Shown here: positions 7,600-12,934 of the stretch, one piece after another
Layout: every line of letters begins with the position of its first letter
Numbering within the stretch: position 1 is the first letter of the stretch
Source: a virus
DNA length: 23,092 nt
Direction: 5' to 3' (one strand)
Virus record (IMG/VR): IMGVR_UViG_3300021963_000682
Coordinates: 1 to 23,092 of that record
Notes under the pieces: generated by a model
The model's input: the letters and a program-made list of their open reading frames with translations, nothing else
What the model was told of the DNA's origin: nothing
The model's database searches: none
Position numbers and translations under genes: made by a program

Positions 7600-7666
7600 G
7601 CAGGCGATCGCTATTGCCCTGTCCGAAGCTGGCATGAGCCGCAAAGGCAAAGGTAAGAAAAAATGA
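7478..7666 (+). CDS. Small basic DUF6496-like protein (62 aa)
   Basis: A very lysine-rich protein. It carries the arrangement I associate with DUF6496 phage and bacterial proteins: KKIGKVMKEYKAGQLHSG, then KSRKQAIAIALSEAGMS, ending in a basic KGKGKKK tail. It starts at the ATG at 7478 inside the preceding frame and ends overlapping the next start (ATGA). The highly basic composition suggests nucleic-acid or capsid-interior contact, but no role is established. It is one of several small conserved proteins between the head morphogenesis and scaffold genes. Confidence 0.78.
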   Translation: MAKKPTKAEKKIGKVMKEYKAGQLHSGKPGPGKGPTVKSRKQAIAIALSEAGMSRKGKGKKK

Positions 7667-7884
7667 AACGCGGTGATCGTGTTAGTTGGTTGTACCAAGG
7701 TGTTCGCACCTACGGCGTTGTAACCGGCATTGGTGGTGAACGCGCCACTATCAAAACGGAAGGCGGTGGCAGTGTTACCCGTGTTGGCAGCCAAGATGAT
7801 CCGATTGTGCGGATCAAATCTGAATCCACCGGCAACTCTGTTATCAAGAAACGCTCTGAGCTGCAGGCTGCCCCACGCAAATGA
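7663..7884 (+). CDS. HVA1/DUF2945 TUDOR-like small protein (73 aa)
   Basis: The ATG at 7663 overlaps the previous TGA. The pattern KRGDRVSWLYQGVRTYGVVTGI..., ERATIKTEGG, then PIVRIKSESTGNSVIKKRSEL fits the small SH3/TUDOR-like beta barrel of the HVA1 (formerly DUF2945) family: an opening G-D-x-V-x-W, a central turn, and a closing strand with a K-S-E-L-type end. The family is found in bacteria, phages and fungi and its biochemical role is unclear. The next gene starts within its stop codon, so it is part of a tightly coupled run. Confidence 0.7.
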   Translation: MKRGDRVSWLYQGVRTYGVVTGIGGERATIKTEGGGSVTRVGSQDDPIVRIKSESTGNSVIKKRSELQAAPRK

Positions 7885-8153
7885 TTACGTATCGCGGCGA
7901 ACAGTTTGACGGCTACAACAAGCCGAAGCGGACGCCGAAGCATCCGACCAAATCACATGCCGTGTTAGCCAAAGACGGTGATCAGGTCAAACTGATTAGG
8001 TTCGGTCAGCAGGGTGTGTCAGGCTCACCAGCACAAAAAGGAGAGTCAGCAGCAGACAAGGCCAGAAGGACATCGTTTAAAGCACGGCACGCCAAGAACA
8101 TTGCTAAAGGCAAAATGTCCGCTGCGTACTGGGCTGACAAGGAAAAATGGTGA
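7881..8153 (+). CDS. Conserved phage protein, DUF6321-like (90 aa)
   Basis: The protein contains the block I know from many uncultured and cyanobacterial phages: FDGYNKPKRTPKHPTKSHAV, then VKLIRFGQQGVSG, then DKARRTSFKARHAKNIAKGK followed by SAAYWADKEKW. The strict order of Arg/Lys-rich helix, KARH and the Trp-ended tail is typical for this family, often annotated as a structural or hypothetical protein near the head genes. It is strongly basic. Its start overlaps the preceding TGA. Only one base separates its stop from the stop of the minus-strand gene that follows. Function is unknown; a DNA- or capsid-associated role is a guess from charge and location. Confidence 0.82.
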   Translation: MITYRGEQFDGYNKPKRTPKHPTKSHAVLAKDGDQVKLIRFGQQGVSGSPAQKGESAADKARRTSFKARHAKNIAKGKMSAAYWADKEKW

Positions 8154-8154
8154 G

Positions 8155-8349
8155 CTACTGACTTTCTTGTTGGTGAATCCAGTCTTTAAGCTCAGCAACG
8201 TACCAGCGCAGGTCTTGAGCTTTGGCAGCGTGCCAACAGTTCCCTGATTCTCGATACTGCTCCATGTGCCGGTCAATAGCCTTCAGGCATTGATGGATCA
8301 TCGGGTTCCACGGTTCCCGCACAACCGTGTTCCACTCCCGTTTTGACAT
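8155..8349 (-). CDS. Lone minus-strand hypothetical protein (64 aa, Trp-rich)
   Basis: This is the only convincing gene on the minus strand. It fills a space with no competing plus-strand gene. The product starts MSKREWNTVVREPWNPMI, continues with a helix carrying CLKAIDRHMEQYRESGN, and ends in DLRWYVAELKDWIHQQE; it has five tryptophans and a two-helix appearance reminiscent of small orphan proteins in cyanophages. It converges with the DUF6321-like gene with one base between stops. Its start codon overlaps the -35 box of the candidate capsid promoter (8343-8348). No Shine-Dalgarno sequence is seen, and no promoter is obvious. Function is unknown; a regulatory antisense role is possible. Confidence 0.6.
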   Translation of the reverse strand: MSKREWNTVVREPWNPMIHQCLKAIDRHMEQYRESGNCWHAAKAQDLRWYVAELKDWIHQQESQ

Positions 8350-8372
8350 TCTTGGCTACCAACCACTAATCT
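8343..8372 (+). promoter_or_regulatory. Candidate sigma70-type promoter for the scaffold/capsid genes
   Basis: A perfect -35 hexamer TTGACA (8343-8348) is followed after 18 bases by TAATCT (8367-8372), which keeps the key T, A and final T of a -10 box. Transcription would start near 8379, about 20 bases upstream of the scaffold ATG. It is the best promoter-like pair I found in the window and sits where the head operon is interrupted by the antisense gene. The -35 box overlaps the start codon of that antisense gene. Confidence 0.45.
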
Positions 8373-8383
8373 AGGTCCGCACT

Positions 8384-8398
8384 AAACCCTGTGGGTTT
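8384..8398 (+). promoter_or_regulatory. Leader hairpin immediately before the scaffold start codon
   Basis: AAACCC-TGT-GGGTTT forms a perfect 6-bp stem with a 3-base loop, ending two bases before the scaffold ATG. If transcription starts near 8379, this would be almost the whole leader. It may stabilise the mRNA end or restrain ribosome access. It is too weak and too T-poor outside the stem to be a convincing terminator. Confidence 0.35.
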
Positions 8399-8400
8399 TC

Positions 8401-9072
8401 ATGTCAGATGAACAGCAGTCTCCTGTGGAGCAAACTGCAGACAACAGCAAGATGGCAGCAGAGCTGGAAGCAATGCGCCGCAAAAATGCTGAACTGCTCG
8501 ATGAATACAAGAAAGCAGTAGAGCGCGCCAAGGCAGTCCCCGATGGGGTCAACATCGATGAACTGCTGGAGTTCAAGCGCAATTATGAACAACAGCAGCT
8601 TGAGCAACAGGGCAAATACACCGAAGCCCGTCAAGCCTTAGAGCAACAGTTCCGCGAGGCAACTGCACAAAAGGATCAACGCATCAGCGACCTTGAAGCA
8701 CGCGTCCGTGAACTAGAGCTGTTGACACCTGCTGTCAGTGCATTGGCAGATGTTGTCCATGATCCTGACCTGATCCTCAAAACCAAGCTGTCGTCTGAGC
8801 AGATTGAACGCGAAGCTGACGGCACCGTGGTCGTCGTTGACGGTTATCAACGCACACCAGTGCAGGAATGGGCAAAGACTTTGCCATCGTGGATGCAGAA
8901 GCAACCCAAACCGCAAGGCAGTGGCGCACCAGTCGGTCGTACCACCGGCGATGCACCAGTGGGCATCAAAAACCCGTTCCTGCCTGAATCTTTCAACCTC
9001 ACAGAACAATCGCGGCTGTTCCGCACAGACCGTGATTTATACGAACGGTTGAAAGCTGCAGCGGGACGTTAA
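8401..9072 (+). CDS. Capsid scaffolding protein
   Basis: 223 residues. Residues about 15-105 are strongly charged and helical (MAAELEAMRRKNAELLDEYKKAVERAK, then KRNYEQQQLEQQGKYTEARQALEQQFREATAQKDQRISDLEARVREL), predicting a long coiled coil. A short globular part follows (TPAVSALADVVHDPDLILKTKL) and then a Pro/Gly linker and a basic C-terminal helix (DRDLYERLKAAAGR). Coiled coil, basic end and position directly before the major capsid gene are the marks of scaffolds that template procapsid assembly and then leave. It starts at the ATG at 8401, without a Shine-Dalgarno sequence but with a hairpin just upstream. Confidence 0.85.
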   Translation: MSDEQQSPVEQTADNSKMAAELEAMRRKNAELLDEYKKAVERAKAVPDGVNIDELLEFKRNYEQQQLEQQGKYTEARQALEQQFREATAQKDQRISDLEARVRELELLTPAVSALADVVHDPDLILKTKLSSEQIEREADGTVVVVDGYQRTPVQEWAKTLPSWMQKQPKPQGSGAPVGRTTGDAPVGIKNPFLPESFNLTEQSRLFRTDRDLYERLKAAAGR

Positions 9073-9132
9073 ACTTTTTGATAACCGGCTGTGCTGGGTA
9101 AGGGCTGTGCCCGACAACGTAAACCCATCTCA

Positions 9133-9137
9133 AAGGA
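9133..9137 (+). promoter_or_regulatory. Shine-Dalgarno site of the major capsid gene
   Basis: AAGGA lies 6 bases before the ATG at 9144. Most starts in this window have no such site, so its presence marks the capsid gene for strong translation. The rest of the 71-base gap 9073-9143 holds a small GGGC/GCCC hairpin (9102-9112) but no T-run or clear promoter. Confidence 0.75.
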
Positions 9138-9143
9138 TGAATC

Positions 9144-10172
9144 ATGGCGACCCTTCGCTCTGACATCATCATCCCCGAGGTATTTACGCCGTACGTCATT
9201 GAGCAAACCACCCAGCGCGATGCCTTCCTGGCTAGCGGTGTGGTGCAGCCGATGGCTGAGCTGAATGCTTCGGAGGGCGGTGATTTTATCAACGTGCCTT
9301 TCTGGAAAGCCAACCTTTCCGGTGATTTTGAAGTGCTGTCTGACAGCTCTTCCCTGACGCCCGGCAAGATTTCTGCTGACAAGCAAGTTGGCGTTATCCT
9401 GCACCGTGGTCGTGCTTTTGAGGCTCGTGACCTGGCTGCTCTGGCTGCTGGTTCCGATCCCATGGCTGCTATCGGCGCTAAAATCGCTGACTACGTTGCC
9501 AACCAGCGCCAAAAGGACCTGCTGTCCTGCCTCGGCGGTGTGTTCGGCAGCCTGGGCACCACCAGCAGCTCTGCCGCTTTCTTTGGTTTGACCATTGATG
9601 GCGAGTCTGCTGACACCCCGACTGTGCTGAGCCCCCGTCACGTTGCTGAAGCTCGCTCCCTGCTGGGCGATCAAGGCGACAAGCTGACTGCCGTTTGTAT
9701 GCACAGCAAGGTCTATTACGACCTGGTTGAGCGCAAGGCGATCGACTACGTTTCCACCAACGAAGCCCGTGGCACCTCCACGACTCAATCTGGTGGTTCG
9801 CTGGTTGCCGCTTACGGTGGCGATGTGACCGTGCCGACCTACATGGGTCTGCGTGTGATCGTGTCTGACGATGTGCAGACCGATGGCAGCGGTGCTTCCA
9901 CCGAGTATGCCACCTACTTCTTCACTGCTGGCGCTGTTGCTAGCGGTGAACAGATGGCAATGCAGACGGAAACCGACCGTGACATCCTCGCCAAGAGCGA
10001 TGCCATGTCGATCGACCTGCATTATTGCTATCACCCCGTTGGCGCCAAGTGGGCGGTGACTACCACCAACCCCACCCGCGCTCAACTGGAGACCGTGGGC
10101 AACTGGTCGAAAGTGTACGAGCTGAAGAACCTCGGCATCGTGCGCGCGACCAATACCTCCAACATGGATTGA
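9144..10172 (+). CDS. Major capsid protein (HK97-fold)
   Basis: 342 residues. The N-terminus (MATLRSDIIIPEVFTPYV) with the IP-E-F start, then NVPFWKANLSGDFEVLSD and PGKISADKQVGVILHRGRAFEARDLA, followed by SPRHVAEARSLLGDQGDKL, VCMHSKVYYDLVERKAIDYV and TYMGLRVIVSDDV, is the order of strands and helices seen in coat proteins of siphoviruses with a separate scaffold. Its place after the scaffold gene, strong ribosome binding site and sharply biased codon use (mostly CTG for Leu, GCT for Ala) all point to the most highly expressed structural gene. There is no protease domain in this gene, nor did I find one nearby, so head maturation probably does not use a fused protease. Confidence 0.92.
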   Translation: MATLRSDIIIPEVFTPYVIEQTTQRDAFLASGVVQPMAELNASEGGDFINVPFWKANLSGDFEVLSDSSSLTPGKISADKQVGVILHRGRAFEARDLAALAAGSDPMAAIGAKIADYVANQRQKDLLSCLGGVFGSLGTTSSSAAFFGLTIDGESADTPTVLSPRHVAEARSLLGDQGDKLTAVCMHSKVYYDLVERKAIDYVSTNEARGTSTTQSGGSLVAAYGGDVTVPTYMGLRVIVSDDVQTDGSGASTEYATYFFTAGAVASGEQMAMQTETDRDILAKSDAMSIDLHYCYHPVGAKWAVTTTNPTRAQLETVGNWSKVYELKNLGIVRATNTSNMD

Positions 10173-10175
10173 GGT
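10171..10175 (+). promoter_or_regulatory. Shine-Dalgarno site of the decoration-like gene
   Basis: GAGGT lies 8 bases before the ATG at 10184 and overlaps the major capsid stop codon (TGA at 10170-10172). Ribosomes finishing the capsid gene could restart directly, giving matched amounts of the two products. Confidence 0.65.
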
Positions 10176-10183
10176 AACTAATC

Positions 10184-10555
10184 ATGGCTTCTCTTTTTGA
10201 AGTAACTGCTGGCAGTGCCATTGGCTACGTCAGCGGCACTGGTGGTGCGGTTACCCAAGCCACTAGCAAATCTACTGGTGTCACCCTCAACAAAGTTTGT
10301 GGGGCAATTACCATGAACGGCGCAGCACTCGCTGATGCCACCAACGTTAGCTTCACTGTCACCAACAGCACTGTTGCTGCTAATGACGTTGTGATCGTTA
10401 ACCACTCGTCGGGTGGCACTGCCGGTGCCTATGCCGTCGAAGCCAACGCTATTGCAGCGGGATCTTTTGCGGTCACCGTGCGTAACGTGTCTGGTGGTTC
10501 GCTTAGCCAAGCCATCGTGCTTAGCTTTGCTGTAATCAAGGCTGCAAACGCCTGA
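10184..10555 (+). CDS. Decoration-like capsid-associated protein (123 aa)
   Basis: The protein is poor in charged residues and beta-rich, with Gly/Ala/Thr/Val runs. Recognisable blocks are GGAVTQATSKSTGVTLNKVCGAITMN, NVSFTVTNSTVAANDVVIVNH, GAYAVEANAIAAGSFAVTVRNV and SLSQAIVLSFAVIKA. This layout is common in proteins encoded directly after phage major capsid genes. It has its own Shine-Dalgarno site and lies before an intrinsic terminator, so it belongs to the capsid transcript and is probably abundant. A head decoration or cement role is inferred from position and composition; I know of no direct proof for the family. Confidence 0.7.
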   Translation: MASLFEVTAGSAIGYVSGTGGAVTQATSKSTGVTLNKVCGAITMNGAALADATNVSFTVTNSTVAANDVVIVNHSSGGTAGAYAVEANAIAAGSFAVTVRNVSGGSLSQAIVLSFAVIKAANA

Positions 10556-10761
10556 TGGGGCTGTTCGCTTTTAGGCGACTGCGTGATCGTGAGGCTCTGG
10601 TTACGGCTAGAGCCTCTTTTCCTATTGCAGAGCCCACTCCTAAACTTCAACTAACAGAAGACCAACCGCTGTCAACCGATGGCAATAACAATCGACGCAA
10701 CAGTGGGCGGCGCAAACGCCAACAGTTACCTAACTCTGGCAGCAGCGGAACTGGTGATTGA
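10555..10761 (+). CDS. Small hypothetical protein spanning a terminator (68 aa)
   Basis: The ATG overlaps the previous stop (TGATGG). The start MGLFAFRRLRDREAL is of a kind seen in small proteins after phage capsid genes. The middle (IAEPTPKLQLTEDQPLSTDGNNNRRN) looks disordered and the end (RRKRQQLPNSG) is basic. The frame includes the full terminator hairpin 10591-10616 and its last 83 bases overlap the connector gene. The coupled start argues for a real gene; the terminator inside it and the disordered composition argue against. Translation and termination might both occur. Confidence 0.42.
   Translation: MGLFAFRRLRDREALVTARASFPIAEPTPKLQLTEDQPLSTDGNNNRRNSGRRKRQQLPNSGSSGTGD
10591..10620 (+). 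terminator. Intrinsic terminator after the capsid genes
   Basis: GAGGCTCT (10591-10598) pairs perfectly with AGAGCCTC (10609-10616). Two further pairs (G-T, G-C) can close the loop, and TTTT follows at 10617-10620. The short T-run suggests partial rather than complete termination, which would give high capsid and lower connector/tail expression. It is the only classical terminator I see in the window. Confidence 0.72.
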
Positions 10762-11245
10762 AGGTTTTGTGCAAGATGATGACGTAACGGCTTGGGCATC
10801 GGCTACCACTGATCAAAAAAATCGTGCGTTGTACACGGCAACGCAACGTCTCGATCGTGAACGGTTCCTTGGTGCTCGCGCTACTGACACCCAAGCGTTG
10901 CAATGGCCTCGTGATGGTGTCCGCAAACCTGATACCTACATCAACACGTACGCTGTTGGCTTTCCGTTTCGCATCACGACTGACTATTACACCAGCACTG
11001 AAATCCCAGATCAGATCAAAAAAGCCCAGTGTGTCCTAGCTGTTTACCTGAACAACAACAAGGATGGTATGGCGCTGAGCGGGCTTGAAGACTACAAGCG
11101 TGTACAGATTGGCAGCTTGAGTGTTGAAACCGCTGGTGCTAGCAGCACCGCAACAGGTGCTGACCGGGTGCCACCGATCTTTGAAAGGTATCTGACTGGT
11201 CTTAGAATTAGTGGACCGGGCAACATTTCCATTCGCCGGAGCTGA
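10679..11245 (+). CDS. Head-tail connector / DnaT-like family protein
   Basis: 188 residues. It begins MAITIDATVGGANANSYLTLAAAE, followed by DQKNRALYTATQRLDRERFLG, ALQWPRDGVR and a helix ending IKKAQCVLAVYLN. This is the pattern of the phage family annotated as putative DnaT-like ssDNA-binding protein, which by gene order acts as the first head-completion (adaptor) protein under the portal. The W-P-R motif and the helix carrying QC are characteristic. The second part (VQIGSLSVETAG... PPIFERYLTGLR) is also typical. I favour an adaptor role and regard the DnaT label as historical. Its stop is followed by TC and the next ATG. Confidence 0.82.
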   Translation: MAITIDATVGGANANSYLTLAAAELVIEGFVQDDDVTAWASATTDQKNRALYTATQRLDRERFLGARATDTQALQWPRDGVRKPDTYINTYAVGFPFRITTDYYTSTEIPDQIKKAQCVLAVYLNNNKDGMALSGLEDYKRVQIGSLSVETAGASSTATGADRVPPIFERYLTGLRISGPGNISIRRS

Positions 11246-11247
11246 TC

Positions 11248-11484
11248 ATGTCTGACAACGGCTATTACAACATCGGGTTTGAATACATCACTGACACCGC
11301 TGCTCATACGGGTCGTTTTTGGAAGCTATACGCCCTGGCAGATGCTGTGATTAGCACCGCCACGGTAATGAACGCTAGTGGAAATACATTCAGTTCCGTG
11401 CCGCTAGCTGCTGGTGATGAAATCGAGGGTGTTTTCACTAGCGTGACGTTGGCTTCTGGCAAAATCGTCGCCTACAAAATCTGA
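11248..11484 (+). CDS. Small structural-type protein, tandem paralog A (78 aa)
   Basis: The sequence shares a clear pattern with the next gene: ITDTAAHTGRF, then a strand-loop-strand, NASGNTF, a Pro/Ala-Ala-Gly-Asp segment, and a C-terminus GVFTSVTLASGKIVAYKI. This mainly beta motif (THTGRF ... F.G..L.AG..I.G.FT...L.SG..IAYK) recurs in small phage proteins near head, connector or fibre genes. Both copies keep the whole motif, so neither is degenerate. It starts two bases after the connector stop with a TGATCATG junction. Its role is unknown; a surface decoration or neck-whisker-like protein is possible. Confidence 0.72.
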   Translation: MSDNGYYNIGFEYITDTAAHTGRFWKLYALADAVISTATVMNASGNTFSSVPLAAGDEIEGVFTSVTLASGKIVAYKI

Positions 11485-11486
11485 TC

Positions 11487-11741
11487 ATGAGCTTTAAAGG
11501 ACACCAGGGCAACGGCATTGACTACACCATCGGTGGTGAAGTCATTACTGACACGGCAACGCACACTGGGCGTTTCCACCACATTGATTTTTACGAGAAC
11601 ACCCAGATTGATACCATTGTCAGCACCAACATGACTGGCAATAGCCTCAACGGTGAGTCGTTCCCTGCTGGCTCTGAAATCCGTGGGGTATTTACCAGCA
11701 TCAAGCTTCAGAACGGCGCTTGCATTGCGTACAAAATCTGA
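11487..11741 (+). CDS. Small structural-type protein, tandem paralog B (84 aa)
   Basis: A paralog of the preceding gene with six more residues at the start (MSFKGHQGNGIDYTIGG). The shared core is VITDTATHTGRF ... TNMTGNSLNGESFPAGSEIRGVFTSIKLQNGACIAYKI. The identical ends (AYKI) and the identical TGATCATG junction upstream indicate an in-place duplication. Divergence is concentrated in the middle strands, as if the two proteins contact different partners while keeping one fold. Its stop overlaps the next start (TGATGG). Function is unknown. Confidence 0.72.
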   Translation: MSFKGHQGNGIDYTIGGEVITDTATHTGRFHHIDFYENTQIDTIVSTNMTGNSLNGESFPAGSEIRGVFTSIKLQNGACIAYKI

Positions 11742-12097
11742 TGGCACTTGCAACGTCGCTACGTAAAGTTGCCCAAAAGGTCATCAAGCAATTTGGCGGT
11801 AGCGTTACGGTGCGGTTTGTTACGCCTGGAACCTATAACACAACAACTGGTGCCATTACGGAAACCACGAGTGACAGCGCAATTCAAGGCGTGCTGGATA
11901 ATGTAAATGTTCGAGAAGTCAATGAACTAGTGCAAGCCAGCGATCGGAAGCTAATTGTTGCTGCTGCTGATTTAACAACTGTGCCAAATACTGAAGACCG
12001 TGCTGTAATCAGTAATGTGAGCTATCAAATCATCCAAGTGCAGACCATTGAGCAGGATAATACGGCAATCGTTTATGAACTAATTTTGAGGACATAG
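11741..12097 (+). CDS. Head closure / stopper-like protein (118 aa)
   Basis: The ATG at 11741 overlaps the previous TGA; an upstream TTG at 11720 is disfavoured. A short basic helix (LRKVAQKVIKQFG) is followed by a beta-barrel-like region (SVTVRFVTPGTYNTTTGAITET, IQGVLDNVNVREVNELVQASDRKLIVAAADL, ISNVSYQIIQVQTIEQDNTAIVYELILR). This is the layout of the second connector protein (SPP1 gp16 / HK97 head-closure type), which plugs the neck after packaging. Order adaptor > closure > gp10-like > tail terminator supports the call. Sequence resemblance is of fold pattern rather than strict motif. Confidence 0.72.
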   Translation: MALATSLRKVAQKVIKQFGGSVTVRFVTPGTYNTTTGAITETTSDSAIQGVLDNVNVREVNELVQASDRKLIVAAADLTTVPNTEDRAVISNVSYQIIQVQTIEQDNTAIVYELILRT

Positions 12098-12099
12098 TA

Positions 12100-12507
12100 A
12101 TGGCAAGACGCATTAGGATTGATCAAATCGGTGAATTTGCTTCCGACCAATACGAACAGTTACTGCGTTCGACTGTTTTTGAAACTGATAAACGCTTGAA
12201 GGAAGAAAGCCCTGTTGATACTGGGCGTTTTCGCATTAGCTGGGCAATCGGTCAAAATCAGCAAATTGATTATGACGCTGGTCCACAGTCAAGCCCATCA
12301 GGCATAAACCCACCACGACGCTTAAATTATCAGCAAGAAGTACTTGGGAATGTTTATCATATTTCCAATAGCCTTCCTTATGCTGAACGTCTTGCCTACC
12401 AGGCTTGGTCAAAACAAGCACCTAATCCAGGTTGGCCTGATCGCATTGCTGCTGAAATGGCTAAATGGGCACGTTCAGAAGCTGATCGCATTGGGAGGTC
12501 TGCATAA
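12100..12507 (+). CDS. HK97 gp10-like neck / tail-completion protein (135 aa)
   Basis: A helix at the start is followed by the signature FETDKRLKEESPVDTGRFRISWAIG (charged helix, then S-P-V-D-T-G-R-x-R-x-S-W), the usual identifier of HK97 gp10-like proteins. After a proline-rich loop it continues with ISNSLPYAERLAYQAWSKQAPNPGWPDRI and a final helix. These proteins act at the head-tail interface. The terminal part holds the strong Shine-Dalgarno site for the next gene. Confidence 0.85.
   Translation: MARRIRIDQIGEFASDQYEQLLRSTVFETDKRLKEESPVDTGRFRISWAIGQNQQIDYDAGPQSSPSGINPPRRLNYQQEVLGNVYHISNSLPYAERLAYQAWSKQAPNPGWPDRIAAEMAKWARSEADRIGRSA
12493..12498 (+). promoter_or_regulatory. Shine-Dalgarno site of the tail terminator gene
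   Basis: GGGAGG lies 8 bases before the ATG at 12507, inside the end of the gp10-like gene. With the capsid and decoration sites it is one of the few clear ribosome binding sites in the window. Confidence 0.65.
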
Positions 12508-12932
12508 TGGCTGCCGTTGATCTAAATACTGTCCGGTCCACTATCGAAGGCAGGCTTGCTACTGAGCTTGCTTTGTCCCCGGCAATACCTGTTATCTTTC
12601 ACAATCAGCCCTACACGCCTACGCCAAGCAATAGTTGGGTTCAATGCCTAGTCAGCTTTGGAAATAACAACTACCTGACAATGGGCGGAACATCAGGTTC
12701 CAGCAACAGTGTTATTGGTGTTGTGGTGATCAACGTTTTTACCGCCAAAGGCGTTGGTCCAGGCGCTAATCTAACGATCGGGAAAAGAGTTCGTGATCTT
12801 TACAATAGAATCCTTGTAAGTGGCGTTCATTTTGATCCGCCCACCGGACCCGAGGTGGTGGCTAACCCATCCCCAGAGGGTTTCTTCCAAACACAGGTCA
12901 GACTGACCTTTGAAACCTTTGAGGATCTGTAA
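12507..12932 (+). CDS. Tail terminator protein (DUF4128 / gpU-like)
   Basis: 141 residues, TAATG overlap with the previous gene. The order helix (LNTVRSTIEGRLATELAL), PVIFHNQPYTPTPSNSWVQCLVSFG, a Gly/Ser loop, VIGVVVINVFTAKGVGPGANLTIGKRVRDLYNRIL, then FQTQVRLTFETFE fits the small tail-terminator fold: a beta sheet packed against a helix with an I-x-V-F-x-x-x-G-x-G motif, as in DUF4128 proteins. Tail terminators cap the growing tail tube and make it ready for joining to the head. Position directly before the tail tube genes is the strongest evidence. Confidence 0.82.
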   Translation: MAAVDLNTVRSTIEGRLATELALSPAIPVIFHNQPYTPTPSNSWVQCLVSFGNNNYLTMGGTSGSSNSVIGVVVINVFTAKGVGPGANLTIGKRVRDLYNRILVSGVHFDPPTGPEVVANPSPEGFFQTQVRLTFETFEDL

Positions 12933-12934
12933 CC

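Noticed and set aside
7604-7611. GCGATCGC, the HIP1 palindrome common in cyanobacterial genomes
   Set aside because: I see only one exact copy in 23 kb, so it does not support host assignment by itself.
8188-8222. Inverted repeat AAGCTCA / TGAGCTT with 21-base loop after the convergent stops
   Set aside because: Considered as a terminator for the upstream operon, but the loop is long and no T-run follows.
8309-8329. Perfect 7-bp inverted repeat CACGGTT / AACCGTG
   Set aside because: It lies inside the minus-strand gene, has no T-run on either side, and I could not tie it to any regulatory site.
9102-9112. GGGC-TGT-GCCC hairpin in the gap before the capsid gene
   Set aside because: Four-base stem without T-run; probably chance.
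9069-10085. A 338-residue open frame on the minus strand opposite the major capsid gene
   Set aside because: It is a by-product of the capsid gene's strong codon bias. Its translation is His/Ser/Gly-rich with no domain, while the plus-strand protein is clearly a capsid protein.
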